A DNA stretch of 12,977 bases from Sulfitobacter sp. (GTDB lineage: Bacteria; Pseudomonadota; Alphaproteobacteria; Rhodobacterales; Rhodobacteraceae): positions 1 through 12,977 of the forward strand of contig JAGXHC010000029.1 in the NCBI GenBank assembly GCA_024636405.1, in the 5' to 3' direction. Made by a program: the position numbers and the translations under genes. The notes beneath the pieces are model-generated. The model was given only the letters and a program-made list of their open reading frames with translations, did no database searches and had not been told where the DNA came from. This document shows, piece after piece, positions 1 to 5,870 of the stretch (its first letter is position 1; every line of letters begins with the position of its first letter).

Positions 1-561
1 GACAAAGGTCGACCCGGAGCGTTCAAATATCTTCGGGATCTCCGCGCGCAATTCCTCGCGCAGCTTGTAATCCAGGTTCGCCAGCGGCTCGTCCAGCAAC
101 ACCAGCCCCGCGTTCTTGACCAGCGCCCGCGCCAGCGCACAGCGTTGCTGCTGCCCGCCCGACAGTTCCAGCGGCTTGCGGTCCAGCATCGGCGTCAATT
201 GCATCAGATCAGCGGTTTCGCGCACCGCGCGGTCAATTTCGTCCTTGGACTGGCCCATCAGCTTCATCGGCGAGGCGATATTGTCGTACACGCTCATCGA
301 CGGATAGTTGATGAACTGCTGATACACCATCGCCACCTTGCGGTCCTGCACCCGCATGCCCGTGACGTCGATATCATTCCAGATCACGCGCCCCGTGGTC
401 GGCACATCCAGCCCCGCCATCAGCCGCATCAGCGATGTCTTGCCCGCCAGTGTCGGACCCAGCAGCACGTTCATCGTGCCCTTCTCCAGCGTCAGATCGG
501 TCGGCTGGATATGGGTCTGCGACCCCACCGTCTTGGAGACCCCTTTCAAGTGCAGGCTCAT
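1..561 (-). CDS. glpS: Glycerol ABC transporter ATP-binding protein GlpS (partial, C-terminus outside window)
   Basis: This is the ATPase of an ABC importer; 187 N-terminal residues are visible and the frame stays open to base 1. Motifs in order: Walker A GPTLAGKT (residues 35-42), Q-loop in YQQF (80-83), signature LSGGQQQR (133-140), Walker B LVLLDEP (153-159, catalytic Glu158) and a D-loop NLD (162-164). The H-loop and the C-terminal regulatory domain of MalK/UgpC-type ATPases lie beyond the edge. The start is the ATG at 559-561, preceded by GGAGAG that overlaps the glpD stop codon (13 nt between the genes), which implies co-transcription and coupled translation. The glycerol role rests on its place directly after glpD and near glpR, as in the glpSTPQV glycerol transporters known from Rhizobium. 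A related sugar or glycerol-phosphate ATPase cannot be excluded without the downstream genes. Confidence 0.85.
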   Translation of the reverse strand, partial: MSLHLKGVSKTVGSQTHIQPTDLTLEKGTMNVLLGPTLAGKTSLMRLMAGLDVPTTGRVIWNDIDVTGMRVQDRKVAMVYQQFINYPSMSVYDNIASPMKLMGQSKDEIDRAVRETADLMQLTPMLDRKPLELSGGQQQRCALARALVKNAGLVLLDEPLANLDYKLREELRAEIPKIFERSGSTFV

Positions 562-574
562 GGTCGGTCTCTCC

Positions 575-2212
575 TCATTCTGCTGCCGCCGTTTTGCCGC
601 CCGCGCGCCGCGCAGCCATCCAACCGTCCAGCGTGTCAATCTGCGCAGGCGTCAGCCGCAGACCCAGTTTGTTGCGCCGCCACACCACATCTTCGGCGGT
701 GCGCGCATATTCGCGCTCCATCAGCCAATCCACTTCGCGCCCCGTCAGGGTCGCGCCGAAATCCTGGCCCAGATCGGTTGCGTCGCGTGCCCCGTCCAGC
801 ACCGCCCAGCTTTCGGTGCCATAGGCCCGCACCAGCCGCCGTGCCCAATACGCGCTGAGAAATCCGTGATCCCGCTTCAGCCGCGCAATCAGTTCGTCCA
901 CACCGTCCACCGCAAAATCGCCCCCCGGCAAGGCCACACCGGCCGTCCATTTGCCCGGCGTGCCGGGAAAATACCGCACGATCCGGTCCATCGCATCCTC
1001 GGCCAGCTTGCGATAGGTGGTGATCTTGCCGCCAAAGACGTTCAGCATCGGCGCGCCGCCACTGTCATTGACCTTCAGCGTATAATCGCGCGTCGCAGCG
1101 GTGGCACTGCTGGCCCCGTCATCATAAAGCGGACGCACCCCCGAATAGGTCCACACAATGTCGTCCGCGGTGATGTCCCGCTTGAGGTAATCATTCACAA
1201 ACCCCAGCAGATAATCGCGTTCTTGCGGGGTACAGACCGGCGTTTCCGAGGGGTCTTCATGTTCCTCATCCGTGGTGCCGATCAGGGTAAAATCGCCCTC
1301 GTAGGGGATGGTAAAGATGATCCGCCCGTCGGTGCCCTGAAAGAAATAACATTTGTCGTGGTCATAAAGCCGCCTTGTGACGATGTGACTGCCCCGGACC
1401 AGCCGCACACCTTCGGTCGAATTGACGTGCACCTTGTTCTGGATGATCTCGCCCACCCAGGGACCGCCCGCGTTGACCAGCATTTTGGCGCTGATCACTT
1501 CGGTTGTCCCGCTTTGCGTATCCTCAACCGTCACGTCCCAGCCGCCATCGACCCGTGCCGCAGACGTCACCTTGCTGCGCACCATGATCCGCGCGCCGCG
1601 CGCCTGCGCATCGCGCGCATTCAACACCACCAGACGCGAATCCTCGATCCAGCAGTCGGAATATTCAAATGCCTTCTCAAACCGGTCTTCCAGCGGCGCA
1701 CCTTCCGGCGTGCCCGGCAACGACAAGGTGGTGGTCCCCGGCAAAATCTTGCGCCCGCCCAGATTGTCATACAAAAACAGCCCCAGCCGGATCAGCCAAG
1801 CAGGCCGGCGCCCCCTGAGCCACGGCATCGCGATCGACAGAATGCGCGCTGTGGGCGTGTCCCCCTCAAACCGCGCATCTGGATGATAGGGCAGCACAAA
1901 CCGCATTGGCCAGCTGATATGCGGCATCGCACGCAGCAGCGTTTCGCGCTCAGCCAGCGCATGACGCACCAGATTGATCTCAAAGTATTCCAGATACCGC
2001 AGCCCGCCATGAAACAGCTTGGTCGAGGCCGAAGACGTTGCCGAGGCCAGATCATTCATCTCTGCCAGAACCACAGACATCCCGCGCCCTGCTGCATCGC
2101 GGGCGATGCCGCAACCGTTGATCCCACCGCCAATGACGAAAAGATCAACCTGAGCCTGCTGAAATTGCGATTGAGACAACTGGCCCTCCCCTGCCTGATG
2201 TTCGTCTTTCAT
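575..2212 (-). CDS. glpD: Glycerol-3-phosphate dehydrogenase (FAD-dependent)
   Basis: The product (545 aa) is a membrane-associated flavoenzyme that oxidises sn-glycerol 3-phosphate to dihydroxyacetone phosphate and passes electrons to quinone. The N-terminus has the FAD-binding signature VIGGGINGCGIARDAAGRG (about residues 26-44). It is followed by the family segment SSASTKLFHGGLRYLE, a mid-protein DAO fold, and the typical C-terminal helical domain with DVVWRRNKLGL near the end. Length fits the GlpD family (about 500-550 aa). I chose the ATG at 2210-2212. An in-frame TTG at 2251 would add 13 residues that do not look like GlpD and has no ribosome binding site. The chosen ATG also lacks a clear Shine-Dalgarno; the bases before it are AT-rich. 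The gene is divergent from glpR and followed by glpS, so GlpR control is likely. Confidence 0.95.
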   Translation of the reverse strand: MKDEHQAGEGQLSQSQFQQAQVDLFVIGGGINGCGIARDAAGRGMSVVLAEMNDLASATSSASTKLFHGGLRYLEYFEINLVRHALAERETLLRAMPHISWPMRFVLPYHPDARFEGDTPTARILSIAMPWLRGRRPAWLIRLGLFLYDNLGGRKILPGTTTLSLPGTPEGAPLEDRFEKAFEYSDCWIEDSRLVVLNARDAQARGARIMVRSKVTSAARVDGGWDVTVEDTQSGTTEVISAKMLVNAGGPWVGEIIQNKVHVNSTEGVRLVRGSHIVTRRLYDHDKCYFFQGTDGRIIFTIPYEGDFTLIGTTDEEHEDPSETPVCTPQERDYLLGFVNDYLKRDITADDIVWTYSGVRPLYDDGASSATAATRDYTLKVNDSGGAPMLNVFGGKITTYRKLAEDAMDRIVRYFPGTPGKWTAGVALPGGDFAVDGVDELIARLKRDHGFLSAYWARRLVRAYGTESWAVLDGARDATDLGQDFGATLTGREVDWLMEREYARTAEDVVWRRNKLGLRLTPAQIDTLDGWMAARRAGGKTAAAE

Positions 2213-2238
2213 CGTTATTAATAGATACAACTGGACTT

Positions 2239-2273
2239 TTCGCAAGAACAATTTTCGTTTGTGTTCGCTTTCG
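2239..2273. promoter_or_regulatory. Candidate GlpR operator in the glpD-glpR divergent region
   Basis: Four TTCG cores occur on the + strand at 2239-2242, 2254-2257, 2264-2267 and 2270-2273, within a run of TTTTCGTTT and GTTCGCTTTCG. DeoR-family regulators, including GlpR proteins, commonly bind clustered short direct repeats of this TTCG type near the promoters they repress. The block lies about 30-60 bp before the glpD ATG, where a repressor would block glpD transcription. That this is the GlpR site is inferred from position and composition only. Confidence 0.4.
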
Positions 2274-2382
2274 CCTCAAGCGAGAGTGACCACAAAGAGG
2301 CGATGCCGCGACCTTGGACAGACGGGGCCAAGCGGCGGCAAACGCTTGTGAAATCTGGCCGCGCCGGCATAATGCCCGCAGC

Positions 2383-2401
2383 GGCCAAAGGGCCATTGGC
2401 C
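2383..2401 (+). promoter_or_regulatory. Hairpin immediately upstream of the glpR ribosome binding site
   Basis: GGCCAA (2383-2388) and TTGGCC (2396-2401) form a 6-bp stem with a 7-nt loop, ending 2 nt before the AGGAGG of glpR. In the mRNA it could modulate access of ribosomes to glpR, or it may be a dyad bound by a protein on DNA. No T-run follows, so it is not a terminator. Confidence 0.3.
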
Positions 2402-2414
2402 CAGGAGGTGCGCC

Positions 2415-3179
2415 ATTTCACAGACATTTCGCCAACCCGATATTCTTGAAATCGCGCGCCGCGACGGCAAGGTCACGGTCGACGGGCTTGCCGAACACTT
2501 CGGTGTCACCCACCAAACGATTCGTCGCGATCTGACAGAACTGGCCGATTCCGGCAAACTGGAGCGGGTGCACGGCGGTGCCATCCTGCCGTCGGGCACC
2601 ATCAATATCCGCTACGATGACCGGCGCAATCTGCACGAGGATGCCAAGATCGACATGGCGCGTGCCTGTGCCCAGCATATCCCCGACGGGTGTTCCATCT
2701 TTCTGAACATCGGGACCAGCACCGAAGCCGTGGCGCGCGCCCTGATGCACCACCGCGATCTGATGGTGGTGACCAACAACATGAACGTCGCCAATATCCT
2801 TGTTGAAAATCCCGAATGCCAGATCATCGTGACGGGGGGCGCGCTGCGCCGCACGGATGGCGGTCTGGTCGGGAATCTGACCATTGAAACCATCCGCCGG
2901 TTCAAATTCGACATTGCCGTTATCGGCTGCTCTGCCATGGACCCGGACGGCGATCTGCTTGATTTCGACATCGAAGAGGTGGGCGTCAGCCAGACGATCA
3001 TCTCGCGGTCGCGCAAGACCTTTCTGGTTGCGGACCATTCCAAATTCAAACGCATCGCACCGGCGCGCATCGCGTCTGCGGCAGAGGTCGACATGTTTTT
3101 CACCGATCAGCCCCTGCCCCGCGGCCTGCAAGCCAAATGCGAAAGCTGGGGCACCGACGTGATTATCGCCGGGGCGTAG
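2415..3179 (+). CDS. glpR: DeoR-family glycerol regulon repressor GlpR, apparent ATT start
   Basis: The product (254 aa) is a transcriptional repressor expected to respond to glycerol 3-phosphate and to control the divergent glpD-glpS operon. The N-terminal DeoR helix-turn-helix is complete (about residues 19-45, including VTHQTIRRDL). The sensor domain shows NIGTST (98-103, the phospho-sugar pocket), TGGALRRTDGG (about 140-150) and VADHSKF near the C-terminus. The length is normal for the family. No ATG, GTG or TTG occurs in frame between the upstream stop (2370) and the helix-turn-helix, and the first canonical in-frame GTG (2568) would delete it. An AGGAGG at 2403-2408 sits exactly 6 nt before ATT at 2415-2417. 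Starting there gives MSQTFRQPDILEIARRDG, the N-terminus expected for this family, so ATT is taken as the start. A base error (ATG read as ATT) is the alternative. Confidence 0.9.
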   Translation: MSQTFRQPDILEIARRDGKVTVDGLAEHFGVTHQTIRRDLTELADSGKLERVHGGAILPSGTINIRYDDRRNLHEDAKIDMARACAQHIPDGCSIFLNIGTSTEAVARALMHHRDLMVVTNNMNVANILVENPECQIIVTGGALRRTDGGLVGNLTIETIRRFKFDIAVIGCSAMDPDGDLLDFDIEEVGVSQTIISRSRKTFLVADHSKFKRIAPARIASAAEVDMFFTDQPLPRGLQAKCESWGTDVIIAGA

Positions 3180-3182
3180 GCG

Positions 3183-3779
3183 TCACTTTCCCTTGCCCCG
3201 GATCAACCGGTACACATAGATCACCAGCAGCCCGCCCAACAGCAGGTTCGTCACCGGATTAAGCCATGCCGCGACGCGATCAAACTGGCTTCCCAGCAGA
3301 AACCCAGCCCCGGTCAACAGCGCCGTCCAGACCGCCGTGCCGATCAGCGAATAGATGAAAAAGATATGCAGCGGCATGTCCGTCAATCCGGCAGGCACCG
3401 AAATCAACGTGCGCACGCCCGGCACCATCCGCCCCAGCAGCACGGCACCCTTGCCATGGCGTTCAAACCAGCCTTCGGCCCGATCCAGATCCGCCGTCGA
3501 CAGCGTCAGCCAGCGACCGTGCTTTTCCACCAGATGGTACACCCGGTCCTTGCCGATCCGCGCCGCGACCGCGTACCAGATCCATGTGCCGATCAGGCTG
3601 CCGATGCTGCCGGCAATCAACACCCCCGCAAAGGTCAGCTTGCCCTCAAACACCAGATAGCCCGCCAGCGGCATGATGACCTCTGACGGGATCGGCGGAA
3701 ATATATTCTCGGCGAACATCAAAAGCGCGACGGCAAAATAGCCAAGGTCGGCCATCAGCCCTGTGATGAAATCAAACAC
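3183..3779 (-). CDS. DedA/SNARE-associated (VTT domain) inner-membrane protein
   Basis: This 198-aa polytopic membrane protein belongs to the DedA family, whose members are implicated in membrane homeostasis and undecaprenyl-phosphate or phospholipid flipping. Visible family marks are the re-entrant-loop motif ENIFPPIPSE (24-33), the small-residue-rich stretch GSIGSLIGTWIWY (57-69), and GRMVPGVRTLISVPAG (116-131) with the conserved arginines 117 and 123. Hydrophobic segments lie at roughly 10-25, 50-70, 138-163 and 176-192. The start is GTG (3777-3779), chosen because the N-terminus then matches the family; an ATG eight codons later is possible. It converges on glpR with only 3 nt between stop codons and no terminator between them. 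It has no obvious link to glycerol metabolism. Confidence 0.88.
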   Translation of the reverse strand: MFDFITGLMADLGYFAVALLMFAENIFPPIPSEVIMPLAGYLVFEGKLTFAGVLIAGSIGSLIGTWIWYAVAARIGKDRVYHLVEKHGRWLTLSTADLDRAEGWFERHGKGAVLLGRMVPGVRTLISVPAGLTDMPLHIFFIYSLIGTAVWTALLTGAGFLLGSQFDRVAAWLNPVTNLLLGGLLVIYVYRLIRGKGK

Positions 3780-3802
3780 GGGCGGTCAGTCTTTCAAACG
3801 CA

Positions 3803-3830
3803 AACATACCAGTCTTGAACATACCAGTCT
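3803..3830. repeat. Tandem 13-bp direct repeat upstream of the DedA gene
   Basis: AACATACCAGTCT occurs at 3803-3815 and again, identical, at 3818-3830 (period 15 bp). On the DedA coding strand it reads AGACTGGTATGTT twice, and a third AGACTG follows nearer the GTG start. Its place just upstream of the DedA gene suggests an operator or a slippage duplication. The sequence cannot tell which. Confidence 0.75.
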
Positions 3831-3943
3831 CAGCGTTTTGGCGCGGACTTCTTGGCCACGCGCACCTGCTGCACCTGGTGCGATGGACGCCGCGCGACGA
3901 TAACCGCCGCCAAAATAGCCAGAAGTGTCATTGCAATCGTCAT
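3830..3943 (-). CDS. Possible 37-aa single-pass membrane microprotein
   Basis: This short frame runs from an ATG at 3941-3943 to a TGA at 3830-3832. The product starts MTIAMTLLAILAAVIVARR, one hydrophobic helix of about 16 residues, and continues with a basic, glutamine-rich tail ending VAKKSAPKR. That is a typical small inner-membrane protein layout, with the basic tail probably cytoplasmic. A GGGGGAC lies about 8 nt before the ATG, and third codon positions are rich in G and C, as in the neighbours. It is in line with the DedA gene, 50 bp upstream of it. I do not recognise a family. The opposite-strand frame over the same bases has a composition unlike a protein, which favours this reading, but a chance ORF is possible. 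Confidence 0.42.
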   Translation of the reverse strand: MTIAMTLLAILAAVIVARRPSHQVQQVRVAKKSAPKR

Positions 3944-4149
3944 CTGTCAGTCCCCCACGACAATGTTACCTCGTCCCAACGCAGCCACCTTACGATGGTT
4001 CCGAAGCTATGCCATAAACTGACGCCCGCAGACGCCCAAACCCGGCCTTGTCTGCAAAATAGGGCTGGCATCCATCGCGGCAGTCTGCAAGCCATGGCGA
4101 TGATGGCCGACGCAGTGCCAGTGAAAACCAAACAAGACGGAGATATCAC
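3944..4149 (+). other. Aldehyde dehydrogenase upstream region without a recognisable gene
   Basis: No convincing coding region is seen. Short direct repeats are present: GACGCCC at 4021-4027 and 4031-4037 (period 10), and GTCTGCAA at 4050-4057 and 4083-4090. They could be regulator sites for the aldehyde dehydrogenase gene. No good -35/-10 pair stands out. The ribosome binding site GGAG (4139-4142) lies 7 nt before the ATG at 4150. Confidence 0.4.
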
Positions 4150-5595
4150 ATGATTGAAGAACGCAAATTCTACATCGACGGCAAATGGGTCGCCCCGGCA
4201 GAGGCGCGCGATCATCAGGTCATCAACCCCTCAACGGAAGAACCCTGTGCGGTGATCTCGCTTGCCGGCAAGGCCGATACCGATGCCGCTGTGGCCGCCG
4301 CCAAAAAGGCGCTGCCCGGCTGGATGGCCACCGCACCCGAAGACCGTATCGCGCTGCTGGAAAAGCTCGCCGGGATCTACAAGACACGTGCAGAGGAAAT
4401 GGCGCAGGCGATCAGCACCGAAATGGGCGCGCCGATTGACATGGCGCGGTCTTCGCAGTGGGGGGCCGGGTATGGCCACCTGAAGAACTTTATCGCGGCA
4501 GCCAAGAAGTTTGAATTTATCGCGCCGCTCGGCGATCACGCCCCCAACGACCGCATTATCCACGAAGCGGTCGGTGTTGTCGCCATGATCACGCCCTGGA
4601 ACTGGCCGATGAACCAGATCACGCTCAAGGTCGGCGCGGCAGTTGTCGCAGGCTGTACGATGGTGTTGAAACCATCCGAGGAAAGCCCGCTGAGCGCGAT
4701 GCTGTTTGCCCGCATGATCGACGAGGCCGGTTTCCCTGCCGGTGTCTTCAACCTTGTAAACGGCGATGGCGCGGGCGCAGGTACACAGCTTTCGGGCCAC
4801 AAGGATGTGGACATGGTCAGCTTTACCGGCTCCACCCGTGCGGGCACCGCGATCTCCAAAAATGCGGCTGACACGCTTAAGAAGGTGCATTTGGAACTGG
4901 GCGGCAAGGGCGCCAACCTGATCTTTGCGGATGCCGACGAAAAGGCCGTCAAACGCGGCGTGCTGCACATGATGAACAACTCCGGCCAAAGCTGTAACGC
5001 GCCCAGCCGGATGATCGTGGAAACCAGCGCCTATGACAAAGCCGTTGAAACCGCAGGCGAGGTCGCAAGCGGAATTTCCGTTGGCCCTGCCGACCGTGAT
5101 GGCAACCACATCGGCCCGGTGGTCAATGAAACCCAGTGGGGCAAGATTCAGGATCTGATCCAAAAAGGCATCGACGAAGGTGCGCGGCTGGTTACAGGCG
5201 GCACCGGGCGGCCCGAAGGGTTGAACCGTGGCTTCTACGTCAAACCCACGGTCTTTGCCGATGTTACCGACGATATGACAATCGCCCGCGAGGAAATATT
5301 TGGCCCTGTGCTGGCGATTATGAAGTTCGAGAATGAAGACCAGGCCGTGCAGATGGCAAACGACACTGAATATGGTCTTACCAACTATGTTCAGACCCAA
5401 GACGGCGCGCGGCGCAATCGGCTGGCGCGGCAACTGCGCTCGGGCATGGTCGAGATGAACGGCGAAAGCCGCGGCGCAGGGTCTCCTTTTGGTGGCATGA
5501 AACGATCCGGCAACGGACGTGAAGTCGGCAGCTGGGGCATCGCGGATTTCTGTGAAATCAAAGCGATCTCAGGCTGGGCAAACGATCAGGCCTAA
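4150..5595 (+). CDS. NAD(P)-dependent aldehyde dehydrogenase (ALDH superfamily)
   Basis: The product (481 aa, full length) is a soluble enzyme oxidising an aldehyde to its acid with NAD(P)+. All ALDH landmarks are present: TPWNWPMNQ with Asn151 of the oxyanion hole, KPSEESPLSA with Lys174, the Rossmann-loop FTGST (225-229), ELGGKGAN with general-base Glu249, NSGQSCNAPSR with catalytic Cys282, and EEIFGPV with Glu382. The glycine-rich GAGSPFGGMKRSGNGRE lies near the C-terminus. The PWNWPMNQ, NSGQSCNAPSR and C-terminal patterns resemble the CddD/SSP0762-type branch more than betaine aldehyde dehydrogenases, judged from memory. The natural substrate cannot be read from the sequence. The gene stands alone on the + strand with its own GGAG site; the next gene to the right is convergent repC. 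A role with the amine oxidoreductase beyond the rep genes is only conjecture. Confidence 0.93.
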   Translation: MIEERKFYIDGKWVAPAEARDHQVINPSTEEPCAVISLAGKADTDAAVAAAKKALPGWMATAPEDRIALLEKLAGIYKTRAEEMAQAISTEMGAPIDMARSSQWGAGYGHLKNFIAAAKKFEFIAPLGDHAPNDRIIHEAVGVVAMITPWNWPMNQITLKVGAAVVAGCTMVLKPSEESPLSAMLFARMIDEAGFPAGVFNLVNGDGAGAGTQLSGHKDVDMVSFTGSTRAGTAISKNAADTLKKVHLELGGKGANLIFADADEKAVKRGVLHMMNNSGQSCNAPSRMIVETSAYDKAVETAGEVASGISVGPADRDGNHIGPVVNETQWGKIQDLIQKGIDEGARLVTGGTGRPEGLNRGFYVKPTVFADVTDDMTIAREEIFGPVLAIMKFENEDQAVQMANDTEYGLTNYVQTQDGARRNRLARQLRSGMVEMNGESRGAGSPFGGMKRSGNGREVGSWGIADFCEIKAISGWANDQA

Positions 5596-5610
5596 TCGGG
5601 CTTGATTTAC

Positions 5611-5641
5611 GGCGGCGGGGCGCAATGTGTGCCCTGCCGTC
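5611..5641 (+). terminator. GC-rich hairpin after the aldehyde dehydrogenase gene
   Basis: The arms 5611-5624 and 5628-5641 pair over 14 positions, including three G-U pairs, around a 3-nt loop (ATG), beginning 15 nt after the ALDH stop. The G-U pairs favour folding of the + strand transcript. There is no T-run after it, so it may work as a 3' stabiliser or a weak terminator. It separates convergent ALDH and repC transcripts. Confidence 0.45.
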
Positions 5642-5863
5642 ATACGATCTGGCCCGCGTGACAATCCTCGCAAACAGTCTCTGACGCGGCGCACAGACAC
5701 TATTTTGCCCCGTGCCGAGGTGCTTTGGCGGAGCCGCCGATTGATCGGTGTCTTAGCATCGGTCCTGCCCGTAATTTGTCAGCCGTCGATGTGGCCCAGT
5801 GAATATTGGCGTGACTTGCCGACGCCACCGCGCAAATTGCACATATCTCACGGTTAAAATCGG
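5642..5863. other. Non-coding flank downstream of repC
   Basis: No credible gene is seen in these bases. They hold a CCGAT-TG-ATCGG dyad (5737-5748), a TTGTCAGCCGTCGA element (5776-5789) resembling half of the parS candidate inside repC, and a 6-bp stem TGGCGT/ACGCCA (5807-5812 with 5822-5827, 9-nt loop) that could weakly end repABC transcription. In repABC plasmids this flank often carries centromere and incompatibility functions. Confidence 0.4.
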
Positions 5864-5870
5864 TTAACAG
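5851..5870. repeat. Tandem CGGTTAA repeats at the repC stop codon
   Basis: CGGTTAAAAT (5851-5860) is followed directly by CGGTTAACAG (5861-5870), a 10-bp period with 8 of 10 bases identical. The second copy contains the palindrome GTTAAC and the repC stop codon. The one-turn spacing suggests a possible protein binding site close to the parS candidate. Confidence 0.45.

Noticed and set aside
338..2221. 627-codon open frame on the + strand opposite glpD
   Set aside because: It mirrors the glpD codons in GC-rich DNA, is rich in His, Arg and Pro, shows no domain, and lies fully over a certain gene.
2408..2449. GTG start right after the AGGAGG, reading a 13-residue peptide
   Set aside because: The GTG abuts the Shine-Dalgarno with no spacing and stops at once; the ATT 6 nt away opens the real regulator frame.
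3815..4153. 112-codon + strand frame upstream of the aldehyde dehydrogenase gene
   Set aside because: Composition rich in His, Arg and Cys with no domain; its end overlaps the ALDH start and it opposes the better microprotein frame.
4231..5433. 400-codon open frame opposite the aldehyde dehydrogenase gene
   Set aside because: Antisense shadow: no family motif, odd composition, and the + strand carries all ALDH catalytic residues.
5807..5827. Stem TGGCGT/ACGCCA as a repC terminator
   Set aside because: Only 6 bp, a 9-nt loop and no T-run on the - strand, so it is recorded as part of the flank and not as a terminator.
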